From: Acrocarpospora pleiomorpha
GTDB taxonomy: Bacteria; Actinomycetota; Actinomycetes; Streptosporangiales; Streptosporangiaceae
Direction of reading: 5' to 3'
Length of the DNA: 64,000 nt
Assembly (NCBI RefSeq): GCF_009687885.1
Contig: NZ_BLAF01000014.1
Coordinates: forward strand, 1-64,000
Position numbers and translations under genes: made by a program
The notes under the pieces: generated by a model
Database searches by the model: none
What the model saw: the letters and a program-made list of their open reading frames with translations, nothing else
What the model was told of the DNA's origin: nothing
Shown: positions 27,655 through 35,914 of the stretch, piece by piece
Position numbering within the stretch: the first letter of the stretch is position 1
Layout of the letters: every line of letters starts with the position of its first letter

Positions 27655-29265
27655 TCACGCTGCCTTCCACACGTCGTAGACGACGAAGCGTGACGTGGCG
27701 TCGAACGCGAGCCCGCGCACGTCCGGCGCCGCGGCGTTGGTCTGGCTCAGCTCGATGACGGGGAACGCGTACCCGTGCTCGAGGATGTACGTCTGGAGTT
27801 CCTTCGCCGCCGTCGCCCGGCGCTCCGGATCGCTGGTCGACGCGACCTTGTCGAGCAGGGCGTCGAGCTCCGCATCCTTGACGTTGGTGGTGTTGGCGTT
27901 GGCGGAACCGAAGAAGGTGCGCAGCGCGTCAGGGTCGGCCCGGGTGAAGTTGAACCAGCGCAGCTGGTACTGCTTCGTGTCGCGTGCCGCGTCGTAGGCC
28001 TCGGCGGTCATCGGGGAGAGCCGGAGGTCGACTCCGATGTCGAGCAGTTGCTGCTGGGCCAGTTCGAGCGCCGGAGTGCTGGTGCTGACCTTGTCCTCGT
28101 ACTGAACCGTCACGGTGAGACGGTTGCCGTCCTTCGCGCGGATTCCGCCCTCGCCGACCTTCCAGCCGGCGTCGTCGAGGAGCTTCGCGGCCTCGTCGGG
28201 GCGATAGGCGAGCGTGGTGGTCATGTCGGCGAACATCGGTGTGGTGGCCGACAGGACGCTGCGCGCGCCCTCGACGTCGGGGCCCTGCACCGTGTGGGCG
28301 ATCTGGCTGCGGTTGATGCCCATCTGGATGGCTTGCCGGACGGCCAGGTCGCTCAGGATCGGATCGGCGGCGTTCGGGTGCATGTGGAAGGGGATGCCGG
28401 GGCTCGGGCGGCTGTAGATGGTGAGGCCGTCGGCGTCGAGCCGCTGGATGTCCTGCGGTTCGACGCTCAGCATGGCGTCCACTTCACCGGAGATGAGAGC
28501 GCCGGCGCGGACCCCGGATTCCGGCACGATCTGGAAGTTGATGGCGTCGAGGTAGGCGTCACCGCTGTGTTCCGCCGCCGCCGAGCTCCAGCCGTAGCCC
28601 TCCCGCCGCTTCACCATCACGTTCTGATCTGGGGTGTAGCTCTCGAACACGAACGGTCCCGTGCCGACGACGGCGCCCTGGCAGCGGCGCTCCGGAGTGG
28701 CGGACAGCGTGCCGAGGGACAGGATGCTCAAGGAGGTGGTCGTCGTCGCTTGCAGGAACTGGGCGTTCGGGGTGCTGAACTTCACGGTGAACTCGGTGGG
28801 CGAGGCCACGGTGGTTCCTTCGTAGCCGGCGAGGTAGCTGGAGCCCGTCTGGTTGACGGCGCCGAGCTCGACGATCTTGTCGAAGTTGGCTTTGACCACG
28901 TCCGCGTTGAGCGGGCTGCCGTCGCTGAAGGTGACGCCCTCGCGGAGATCGAAGGTGAAGCTCGTGGAGTCGTCGTTCGCTTTCCAGGATTCGGCCAGCC
29001 AGGGAACGATCTTGCCCGTGGCGGGATCCTGGTCGGTGAGGGAGTCGGCGAGGCTCCGGGTCATCGTGATGAACGCAGTCGCGGTGACCTGGTGAGGGTC
29101 GACGCAGCCAGCGTCGGAATGGACCGCGAGCCTGAGCGTGCCTCCGGCGGTGGGGGTGCCACTGCCGGCTGCCGATCGCTCGTTGGAGGGTGAGCTGCCG
29201 CAAGCGGCAAGGACCATCAGTCCGGCGAGCGAGATCAGCGCTCGGCTGGTATGTGGACGGCGCAT
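27655..29265 (-). CDS. Peptide-type ABC substrate-binding lipoprotein (family 5)
   Basis: 536 residues. Lipoprotein signal MRRPHTSRALISLAGLMVLA-AC-GSS (lipidated Cys near 22). The type C/cluster C binding fold begins GGTLRLAVHSDAGCVDPH and includes WLAESWKANDDSTSFTFDLR and GTGPFVFESYTPDQNV, all characteristic of SBP_bac_5. These bind peptides, but also nickel, opines, sugars and phosphono-compounds. It sits between the AP-superfamily hydrolase (19 bases upstream) and the permeases and supplies the ligand to them. Confidence 0.9.
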   Translation of the reverse strand: MRRPHTSRALISLAGLMVLAACGSSPSNERSAAGSGTPTAGGTLRLAVHSDAGCVDPHQVTATAFITMTRSLADSLTDQDPATGKIVPWLAESWKANDDSTSFTFDLREGVTFSDGSPLNADVVKANFDKIVELGAVNQTGSSYLAGYEGTTVASPTEFTVKFSTPNAQFLQATTTTSLSILSLGTLSATPERRCQGAVVGTGPFVFESYTPDQNVMVKRREGYGWSSAAAEHSGDAYLDAINFQIVPESGVRAGALISGEVDAMLSVEPQDIQRLDADGLTIYSRPSPGIPFHMHPNAADPILSDLAVRQAIQMGINRSQIAHTVQGPDVEGARSVLSATTPMFADMTTTLAYRPDEAAKLLDDAGWKVGEGGIRAKDGNRLTVTVQYEDKVSTSTPALELAQQQLLDIGVDLRLSPMTAEAYDAARDTKQYQLRWFNFTRADPDALRTFFGSANANTTNVKDAELDALLDKVASTSDPERRATAAKELQTYILEHGYAFPVIELSQTNAAAPDVRGLAFDATSRFVVYDVWKAA

Positions 29266-29284
29266 GGTGCGTTCCTCTTCGTGG

Positions 29285-30715
29285 TTATGTGATCGGGACG
29301 GCGCCGAGCAGGTACGTGCTGTCGCCGACGTGGGCGACGCCCATGTCGGTGTGCGCGACGGTGTCGGCGGTGACGGTCGGAGCAGGGGGATCGGCGCGGC
29401 CGGGTGCCGGCCGGAGGGTCTCGTGGAGGACGCGCCCGTCCCAGTGCGGCGCGGTCTCTGCGGTGACGAGGTAGGCCATCGTCGCCGCGACGTCCACGAG
29501 TCCGGCCGGAATCTCGCTGCGTGTCGCGGACCTGAAGGATGGGCCGTGGAGGATGAGGGGGATCTCGAGATCGTCGCGATGGGAGGTGCCGTGCGTGGCC
29601 TTCAGCGCGTACGTGGTGGGATCCTGCTCCGCTGACACCGTCGCGGTGTTCCAGGTGGCGGGCCCGTGGTCGGTTGCGATGGATCCCATGGTCACGAGCA
29701 GGTCAGGTGACCGGGAGGGGTGCTTGCAGCCGGCCGTGGCGAGGGGGATCACGGGTGAGGTTCGATCGACGTCGGCGTACACCGTGCCCGCCCACGCCTG
29801 GTCGAGCGCCCAGCGCGCCAGATCGTCGACAGGAACCTGATCGGCGGTGCGATACACCAGCAACGCTCCGTCGTTCGGGACGAACGCCAGGCTGGCGGCC
29901 GCCGGGCCCAGATCCCGGTACGCGTCGAGATCAGGGCGGGCTGTCGCGCCGGTCGTGCGGACCCCGTGATCCGACGTCACGATCACGTCGATCGGCCGGC
30001 CATGCCGCGACGCGGCGTCGAGCAGTCGCTGGAGCGCCTGGTCAGCCGCTCGGATCGCCTGCCGGGTGTGGGGCTGGTCGATGCCGTGGTGGTGTTGCGC
30101 CGTGTCGGGCTCACCGCTCCAGAAGACGAGCAGATCGGTCGCCGGGTCAGGCACCAGCAAGGTCGCGGCGACGTCGCTCGCCCAGGTGAGGAGGTCGAAC
30201 GATGCCGTTGCCGCGGGGCGCGGTCCGATCGCGTCGACGATTCGCGCCTGGAGTGCCGGGGGCGTCGTGAGGGGTTCGTCGGCGGCGGCCGACGCGCGCA
30301 CGACCGTACCGCCCGAGGTCGACGCGTCGGGGTAGAGCAGATGGGTGCAGCCCGCCGAGCCCGTGCCGATGACGGCCATACGATGACCGCGTTCCGCGAG
30401 GAACGCGCCAATGGTGGGCACGTCGACGACGGCGCCGTAGATCGTGGCGAGCACGTTCAGGTCGGTGACCGAGCCGGTGGAGGCGACACCGTGGCCGGGA
30501 ACGTAGACATGGTTGCCGATGATGCCGGTGGCACCTGGCAGGCAGGCGGTGGCGAGAGCGGCGGCGGCCGGGCGGGTGAGGGCCGGCACCACCGTCACCG
30601 CGGTCGTGCACTCGGTGCCCGCGGTCCGCAGCCGGTGCAGGCACGGTGTGTCGGTGGAGTTGATCGACCGCTTGTGGAGCCCGTCGACGACGAAGATGAG
30701 GCGCACCGGTTTCAT
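29285..30715 (-). CDS. Alkaline phosphatase superfamily hydrolase (NPP/PhnA-like)
   Basis: 476 residues with the two-metal site of the nucleotide pyrophosphatase/phosphodiesterase branch: FVVDG (Asp11), nucleophile Thr47 in PALTRP followed by LPGATGIIGNHVY, EPDTAQHHHG, VTSDHGV and the last His in KATHGTSHRDDLEIP. Phosphonoacetate hydrolase (PhnA) and NPP phosphodiesterases share this layout. No signal peptide, so it is cytoplasmic. Its ATG overlaps the aminotransferase stop. With a phosphonatase-like HAD enzyme nearby, a role on a C-P or phosphoester bond of an imported molecule is likely but unproven. Ordinary phosphodiesterase activity is the main alternative. Confidence 0.85.
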   Translation of the reverse strand: MKPVRLIFVVDGLHKRSINSTDTPCLHRLRTAGTECTTAVTVVPALTRPAAAALATACLPGATGIIGNHVYVPGHGVASTGSVTDLNVLATIYGAVVDVPTIGAFLAERGHRMAVIGTGSAGCTHLLYPDASTSGGTVVRASAAADEPLTTPPALQARIVDAIGPRPAATASFDLLTWASDVAATLLVPDPATDLLVFWSGEPDTAQHHHGIDQPHTRQAIRAADQALQRLLDAASRHGRPIDVIVTSDHGVRTTGATARPDLDAYRDLGPAAASLAFVPNDGALLVYRTADQVPVDDLARWALDQAWAGTVYADVDRTSPVIPLATAGCKHPSRSPDLLVTMGSIATDHGPATWNTATVSAEQDPTTYALKATHGTSHRDDLEIPLILHGPSFRSATRSEIPAGLVDVAATMAYLVTAETAPHWDGRVLHETLRPAPGRADPPAPTVTADTVAHTDMGVAHVGDSTYLLGAVPIT

Positions 30716-31860
30716 GCTGTTCGTCCGAGATGGTCGGCGATGAAAGCGACGCCCTGGTCGAGCAGGGCGTCGTCGATCGCGTAGCTGATCCGGAGGTAGC
30801 CGGGCTGGCCGAAGGATCGACCGGGGACGGTCACGACGCCACCCAGGTCGAGCAGCTCGGAGGCGATCGTGACGTCGTCGCGTCCGTCATGGAGCTGGAT
30901 GTACAGGTAGAAGGCGCCGGTAGCGGTGGGAGGCGCGGCGAGGGCACCGGAGAGTGCGGCGATGGCCCGATCCCGGCGCAGCTCGAGGCGTTGCCGGAAG
31001 CGCTCGGTGACATCCGGCCCGGTGATTGCCGCCAGCGCCGCGTGCTGCGCGATCTGGTTGACGTTGGAGGTGGTGTGCGACTGGATGGCGACGGCGCGGT
31101 CGACGATCGGCTGGGGTCCGACCAGCCAGCCCACTCTCCAGCCGGTCATCGCGTATGCCTTGCTCACACTTCCGACCGAGATCAGCCGGTCGACGATGGG
31201 CGGGTACGCGATCGCGGGTGAGATGGCGTCGACGCCGTAGGTGAGTCGCGCGTACGTCTCATCCATGATCAGCCAGATGTTCCGGCGTGCCGCCCATCGC
31301 GCGATCTCCTCGATATCGGACCGCTCGTAGACGTGGCCGGTCGGATTGTGGGGCGACACCAGGATCAGGGCGACGGTGGCATCGGATGCCGCGTGTTCGA
31401 GATCGTCGGCGGTCACCCGCAGATCGGCCGTGCTCGGCGGGACCATGCGCGGGGCCCCGCCCGCGAGCGTGACCATCGACGGAAAGCTCACCCAGTACGG
31501 CTTCGGGATCAGAACCTCGCCACCGGACCGGTCGAGCACCGCGAGCAACGCGTTGAACAGTGCCTGCTTGGCGCCGTTGGTGATCGCCACCTGGGCGGGC
31601 CCGATGGGCGTGCCGAGCCGATCGGTGGCCTGGGCGGCGATCGCCTCACGGAGTCGCGGAAGGCCTGAGGCCAGGCCGTACCGGTGGTTGTCCGGATCGG
31701 CCGCGGCTTTCACGGCGGCAGCGACGACGTGGTCGGGGGTCGGGAAATCGAGCTCGCCGGCGGACAGGTCGATCACGGGGCGGCCTGCGGAACGGAGCTC
31801 GTTCGCCTTCTCCCGCAGCGCCGCTGTGGGCGACAGCGCGATAGGCGCGGAAATTGTCAC
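30712..31860 (-). CDS. Class I/II PLP aminotransferase (AspC-type)
   Basis: 382 residues from the GTG at 31860. Fold type I landmarks: IDLSAGELDFPTPDHV, TNGAKQALFNAL, SPHNPTGHVY (Asn-Pro contacts), MDETYARL and the PLP lysine in SVSKAYAMTGWRVGW (Lys234). C-terminal Arg in YLRISYA binds a carboxylate. It converts an amino acid to a keto acid; specificity unknown. A longer form starting with GTG at 31902 is possible; I prefer 31860 because relatives start near APIALSP. It is the first gene of the operon and diverges from the RpiR gene. Confidence 0.85.
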   Translation of the reverse strand: MTISAPIALSPTAALREKANELRSAGRPVIDLSAGELDFPTPDHVVAAAVKAAADPDNHRYGLASGLPRLREAIAAQATDRLGTPIGPAQVAITNGAKQALFNALLAVLDRSGGEVLIPKPYWVSFPSMVTLAGGAPRMVPPSTADLRVTADDLEHAASDATVALILVSPHNPTGHVYERSDIEEIARWAARRNIWLIMDETYARLTYGVDAISPAIAYPPIVDRLISVGSVSKAYAMTGWRVGWLVGPQPIVDRAVAIQSHTTSNVNQIAQHAALAAITGPDVTERFRQRLELRRDRAIAALSGALAAPPTATGAFYLYIQLHDGRDDVTIASELLDLGGVVTVPGRSFGQPGYLRISYAIDDALLDQGVAFIADHLGRTA

Positions 31861-31918
31861 GCTTTGGACGCTATGAGCCAAATGTATAGCCAAGTCGACC
31901 ACCTCGTTACAGCCGGAT

Positions 31919-31961
31919 GAATCCTCCTCGTATTTGATAGCAGCAAGGAGGATTCCTTGCT
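31919..31961. promoter_or_regulatory. Nested palindromes, candidate RpiR operator
   Basis: Two overlapping inverted repeats in the 120-base gap between the divergent aminotransferase and rpiR genes. The long one has perfect 10-bp arms, GAATCCTCCT (31919-31928) and AGGAGGATTC (31946-31955), 17 bases apart. The second is AGCAAGGA-GGAT-TCCTTGCT (31942-31961). Sharing bases, they could not form together as hairpins. Best guess: the RpiR binding site controlling both directions. Confidence 0.55.
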
Positions 31962-31981
31962 AGACCCCCATTGAAGGATCT

Positions 31982-32899
31982 ATGCTCCTCAGCGTGAAAC
32001 CACGTCCCAGCAAGGTCCAGAACGGGCCCACCCCGCTTCGAGGGGGTGAGGTGTCGGCGCGGATCCAGGCCGCTCGATCGACACTGGTGCCCAGCGAACT
32101 CAAGGTGATAGACCTGATCGTCGCCGACCCCCAGCGAGTGCTCACGTCCTCGGCGGCGGAGGTGGCCGTCGCCGCCGGAACGGCCGAGTCCACCGTCATC
32201 CGCGCGTGCCAACGGATCGGATTCAAGGGCTTCCACGACGTCAAGCTGGCCCTCGCCCGCGATACCGCGGTGCAGACACGGGCGGACGACGAGCTCGAGC
32301 GCTCGCGCGACCTGGGTCCCGGCACTCCGCGCACCGACATTCCGGCCCTCGTGCTCCGAGAGAGCGCGAACGCCATCAGCGACGCGCTGCAGACGCTGGA
32401 CGTCAACGCCTTCGCTGAGGCGGTCGGTTCGGTCGCTGACGCGAAGCGGATCCTTGTCATCGGCAACGGCACGTCCGCCGCCCCCGCGCACGACGTCACC
32501 TACCGGCTGGCCACGCTCGGCCTCGTGAGCAGCAACCCCGCCGATGCCTTCGGGCAGCACCTCGCGGCCCACGGTCTCGACGAACGTGACGTGCTCATCG
32601 CCATCAGCCACACCGGCGCGACCCGCGAAACCCTGACCCCCGCCGAGACCGCGCGGCAGAACGGCGCCCGCGTCGTCGCGGTGACCAGTTACGCCCGGTC
32701 GGCGCTCACCGCCCTCGCGGATCACGTGCTCGTCGCCGGCGGGCCCGAACTCGGATTCCGTCAGGAAGCGATGACGAGCCGGCTCGCGCATCTGGCCGTG
32801 CTCGACGCGCTGTTCGTGGGTGTCGCGCTCACCCGGCCGAAACGATCGCGCGAGTTTCTCGACGTCATGGCGCGAGTCACCGCAGAACACAGCCTCTGA
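31982..32899 (+). CDS. RpiR/MurR family transcriptional regulator
   Basis: 305 residues. An RpiR-type HTH (LTSSAAEVAVAAGTAESTVI followed by RACQRIGFKGFHDVK, about 55-95) precedes a SIS sugar-phosphate-isomerase-like domain (VIGNGTSAAPAHDVTYRLATLG, then ISHTGATRETLTPAETAR, ending near 285). SIS domains bind phosphorylated ligands, usually sugar phosphates; here the ligand may be a phosphorylated or phosphonylated intermediate of the adjacent pathway. GAAGGA lies close before the ATG at 31982; a GTG 12 bases later is also possible. It is followed after 24 bases by the HAD gene. Confidence 0.87.
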   Translation: MLLSVKPRPSKVQNGPTPLRGGEVSARIQAARSTLVPSELKVIDLIVADPQRVLTSSAAEVAVAAGTAESTVIRACQRIGFKGFHDVKLALARDTAVQTRADDELERSRDLGPGTPRTDIPALVLRESANAISDALQTLDVNAFAEAVGSVADAKRILVIGNGTSAAPAHDVTYRLATLGLVSSNPADAFGQHLAAHGLDERDVLIAISHTGATRETLTPAETARQNGARVVAVTSYARSALTALADHVLVAGGPELGFRQEAMTSRLAHLAVLDALFVGVALTRPKRSREFLDVMARVTAEHSL

Positions 32900-32923
32900 A
32901 TCTTGATACGCAAAGGACTCGGT

Positions 32924-33619
32924 ATGGCTTCCCCCAGAGACCTCTTCAGCCTCGCGGCGCTCGACATGAACGGCACGACCGTCGAAGACAGCGGTATTTT
33001 TGAGTCGTCGCTGCGCCACGGGCTCGCCGAAGTGGGCCTTCCCTACCCCGAACCCGACGTGCTGGCACCGCTGCGCGGCATGGCGAAGACCGAGATGTTC
33101 CGGCGGCTCGTCCCCGACCCGGCACTATCCGATCTGGCCTACAACGCGTTCACCGCCGCATTCCACACCTCGATCCGCGACGGAGCGGTCAAGCCGGTCG
33201 CCGGCGCGAGCGAGGTCTTCAGCGAGCTTCACCGGCTCGGGCTGCGCGTTTGCCTGATCACCGGATTCCCGACCGCCCTGCAGAACGCGATCATTCACGC
33301 CCTGGACTGGGACGAGCTGATCGACCTGTCGGTCAGCTCCGACGAAGTCCCCCAGGGCCGACCGCACCCCGACGTCATCCTCCACGCCGCCGAACGTCTC
33401 GGCATCACCGATCACCGGCGCGTCGTCGTCGCCGGTGACACTGTCAACGACCTGATGGCCGGCGAACGAGCGGGAGCGGGCCTGCTGGCCGGCGTGCTCA
33501 CAGGTTCACACGACGAGGCCAAGCTGCGCACCGTACCAGGCGCCCATGTGATCGACAGCATCGCGCAACTGCCGGAACTCCTGACCACCGTCGCCGCGCC
33601 TGCGCGTGAGCACCTCTGA
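32924..33619 (+). CDS. Phosphonatase-like HAD hydrolase (PhnX-related)
   Basis: 231 residues. HAD nucleophile motif LAALDMNGTT (Asp14), cap-domain Lys55 in RGMAKTEMFRRL aligned with the Schiff-base lysine of phosphonoacetaldehyde hydrolase, Arg instead of the usual Lys in GRPHPD, and the final acidic motif AGDTVNDLMAGERAGAG. These are the distinctive features of the PhnX-like clade. Residue 16 is Asn where classical phosphonatases have Ala. The ATG at 32924 is supported by AAGGA six bases upstream. Predicted reaction: C-P cleavage of a phosphono-aldehyde or related compound; a plain phosphatase role remains possible. Converges with the SRPBCC gene 14 bases away. Confidence 0.85.
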   Translation: MASPRDLFSLAALDMNGTTVEDSGIFESSLRHGLAEVGLPYPEPDVLAPLRGMAKTEMFRRLVPDPALSDLAYNAFTAAFHTSIRDGAVKPVAGASEVFSELHRLGLRVCLITGFPTALQNAIIHALDWDELIDLSVSSDEVPQGRPHPDVILHAAERLGITDHRRVVVAGDTVNDLMAGERAGAGLLAGVLTGSHDEAKLRTVPGAHVIDSIAQLPELLTTVAAPAREHL

Positions 33620-33633
33620 TGTCGTTCAGGCCG

Positions 33634-34122
33634 TCAGCGGGACTTCACGAGTTCGACCAGTTGGTCCAGTGCCATGCCCCAGCCTTCGGCGAATCCCATG
33701 TCCTCGTGTGTCTTTCTTGTTGAGGAGTCGGCGTGCATCGCTATGGCGGTGTATTTCGTGCCGTTGCCGTCGGGCTTGATGCTGATCACCGCGGTGAACG
33801 GGAAGCCGGCCTCACCCTCGGCGGTCTGCGGGCGGAAGCCGGGGCCCAGGCCTGAGGTGAAGATCAGCGTGGAGCCCTCCTCGACCAGGAGGATGCAGCC
33901 GCTGTTCGGGTATTCCTCGCCTTCGGGCGAACGCATGGTGGTGTTGAACCTGCCGCCGGGCTGCAGGTCGATCTCGCAGAAGGGGGTCGACCAGGGCCTC
34001 GGGGCGAACCATCGCATGAGCAGTTCGGGAGTGGTCCAGGCCTTCCAGACCAGCTCCGGCGCGACGTCGACGGTGCGCTCCAGAACGAGATCGAGTTCCG
34101 GGTTCAGCGTATAGATGGTCAT
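33634..34122 (-). CDS. SRPBCC (AHSA1-like) domain protein
   Basis: 162 residues in the START/Bet v1-like fold: VLERTVDVAPELVWKAWTTP followed by ELLMRWFAP is the AHSA1-like opening, with LQPGGRFNTTM next and EGWGMALDQLVELV at the end. The hydrophobic pocket would bind a small lipophilic ligand. The ATG overlaps the ArsR stop. ArsR-SRPBCC pairs are common in actinomycetes, where the second protein may sense or modify the inducer, but the function is not established. Confidence 0.87.
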   Translation of the reverse strand: MTIYTLNPELDLVLERTVDVAPELVWKAWTTPELLMRWFAPRPWSTPFCEIDLQPGGRFNTTMRSPEGEEYPNSGCILLVEEGSTLIFTSGLGPGFRPQTAEGEAGFPFTAVISIKPDGNGTKYTAIAMHADSSTRKTHEDMGFAEGWGMALDQLVELVKSR

Positions 34123-34451
34123 GTCTGCTGCTCCTTCAGGTCGTAGAGAAGCGCGTCGAGTTGATCGAGGCGCCGGGTCCACAGCGCGCGCCGCGCGGCG
34201 AGCCAGGTGTCGACCGCCTCCAACGGCTGGGGCGCGAGCCGGTAGGTCCGCACCCGCCCCTTCTTCTGGGACGTCACCAGACCGGAGCGCTCGAGAACGC
34301 CCAGGTGCTGAGTGAACGACGGCAATGCCATGTCGAACGGACGAGCCAGGTCGCTGGTCGTCGCAGGCCCCTGACTGAGGCGCTCGACGACCCGGCGACG
34401 GGTGGGGTCCGACAACGCATGGAACACACCGTCCAGATCCGCGTCGATCAC
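34119..34451 (-). CDS. ArsR family transcriptional regulator
   Basis: 110 residues. Winged helix with HALSDPTRRRVVERLSQGPA and PSFTQHLGVLERSGLVTSQKKGR, typical of ArsR/SmtB. There are no CxC metal-binding cysteines, so it does not sense metal in the classical way. It is co-translated with the SRPBCC protein and most likely represses its own operon through two inverted repeats just upstream. Confidence 0.88.
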   Translation of the reverse strand: MIDADLDGVFHALSDPTRRRVVERLSQGPATTSDLARPFDMALPSFTQHLGVLERSGLVTSQKKGRVRTYRLAPQPLEAVDTWLAARRALWTRRLDQLDALLYDLKEQQT

Positions 34452-34469
34452 GCCGTCCCCACCCCTCTC

Positions 34470-34489
34470 ACTTAGGCACTCACCTAAGT
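34470..34489. promoter_or_regulatory. ArsR operator, proximal copy
   Basis: ACTTAGG-N6-CCTAAGT, 7-bp perfect arms, 18 bases upstream of the arsR start. It repeats the core of the distal copy with the same 6-base spacer. The centre-to-centre distance of 35 bp is about 3.3 helical turns. Confidence 0.7.
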
Positions 34490-34502
34490 ATGCGCACGAG
34501 TG

Positions 34503-34526
34503 ATACTTAGGTCAATCCCTAAGTAT
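34503..34526. promoter_or_regulatory. ArsR operator, distal copy
   Basis: ATACTTAGG-N6-CCTAAGTAT, 9-bp perfect arms. Two copies of one palindrome in front of an autoregulated ArsR gene make operator function likely. The distal copy also lies about 60 bases before the divergent histidine kinase, so it might influence that gene as well. Confidence 0.7.
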
Positions 34527-34586
34527 TGGCAGGTGCCCCGGTCGACGTGGGCGTGACATCCGGTGGTGGGCAACTACGCTCGGCTC

Positions 34587-35750
34587 ATGCGATGGCGTCA
34601 GGCCCTCTCCCGCGTTGGCGCGGTTGACTACCTCATCGCGGGGGCCGTCGGGCTGTTCGCGGTGACCGAGGAGCTCATCGGAGGGACCGATCTGCCCGAG
34701 CGGCCCAGTCTCGCGTTGTGGGTGGCCGCCGGGATCGTGACGGCGCTGCTGGTGCTGGTCCGGCGGCTGGCTCCGTTCGGGGTGATGGCGGTCTACACCG
34801 GCATGTCCCTCGCGGTCTTCCTGCTCGCGGGGCAGGAAGCGGGCGCATGGCAGTGGTACACCCAGCTGTTCCTGCTGTTCACCCTGCTCAGCGAGGTGCC
34901 GCTGGCCAGCCCGAAGGGGCTGTTCGGACCGGTGGCCACGGCCCTATTCCTGGCGGGCATGGCGATCTCGTACCACAACGAGTTCGCAGAGTACGCGATC
35001 GCGGTCTCGATGGTCGCCATCGCCGGAGGCGCCGGATTCGGCGTACGGCGGCACCGGATGCGGGCCCTGTCGGCGGACAGGCGCAGCGAGACGCTGGCCG
35101 CGCAGAGCGAGTTGCTGGTCAAGGAGGCCGTCGCGGAGGAGCAGGCCCGGCTCGCCCGGGAGTTACACGACATCGTCGCCCACAGCGTGAGCCTGATGGT
35201 CATGCAGGCGGGCGGGGTACGGCGGATGCTCCGCGACGACCAGACCAGGGAGCGTGCGGGTCTGGCCCTGATCGAGGAGACCGGGCGCGGCGCGGTGGAG
35301 GAACTACGCCGCATGCTCCACCTGCTGCGCGGTCCCGGCACCGACGGGCTGACGCCGCTGCCGGGACTGGCCCGGCTGGAAGATCTGGTGGAGCAGGCGC
35401 GCTCGGCGGGTCTGGACGTCGAGGTCGACGTGGCGGGCGAGCCGGTGCCGCTCCCGGCCGGGCTGGACCTGTCGGCGTACCGCATCGTGCAGGAGTCGCT
35501 GACCAACGCCCTGAAGCACGCCGGGCCTACAGCGGTCACCGTCACCATCGGCTACCGGCCGAACGAGCTGTCCCTGGACATCACCGACGCCGGTCCCCGC
35601 GACGGGGCACGCGGCGCGCCCGCCGCGACGGGCGGCCACGGGCTGATCGGCATGCGTGAGCGGGCGGCCCTGTTCAGGGGCGATCTGACCGCCGGCCCAC
35701 ATGGCAGCGGCTTCGCGGTGCGGGCCGCGCTCCCGCTCAGCGCCCGCTGA
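34587..35750 (+). CDS. Orphan sensor histidine kinase (NarL-partner type)
   Basis: About 387 residues from the ATG at 34587 (a GTG at 34563 would add eight). Five or six N-terminal membrane helices (to about 160) are followed by a HisKA_3 dimerisation helix with the phosphorylated His in ARELHDIVAHSVSLMVMQ, and a short ATPase domain (N-box ESLTNALKHA, G-box GHGLIGMRERAALF). This is the class that signals to NarL/LuxR response regulators. No response regulator gene is adjacent, so its partner lies elsewhere. Signal unknown; the few external loops suggest sensing within the membrane. Confidence 0.87.
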   Translation: MRWRQALSRVGAVDYLIAGAVGLFAVTEELIGGTDLPERPSLALWVAAGIVTALLVLVRRLAPFGVMAVYTGMSLAVFLLAGQEAGAWQWYTQLFLLFTLLSEVPLASPKGLFGPVATALFLAGMAISYHNEFAEYAIAVSMVAIAGGAGFGVRRHRMRALSADRRSETLAAQSELLVKEAVAEEQARLARELHDIVAHSVSLMVMQAGGVRRMLRDDQTRERAGLALIEETGRGAVEELRRMLHLLRGPGTDGLTPLPGLARLEDLVEQARSAGLDVEVDVAGEPVPLPAGLDLSAYRIVQESLTNALKHAGPTAVTVTIGYRPNELSLDITDAGPRDGARGAPAATGGHGLIGMRERAALFRGDLTAGPHGSGFAVRAALPLSAR

Positions 35751-35914
35751 CCAAGGGGCGACCTTGCTCACATGATCAATGACCAACCGATTGACTACGA
35801 CGCGAGAGTGGCCAATCCGGTTGACGGGCGAGAATGGATGGCGTGTACTGGACGTGGTCGGTGACAAGAGGTCCAGGGGACTTCTTCCCGGGAGACTGGG
35901 ATAGCCGGCCTCAA

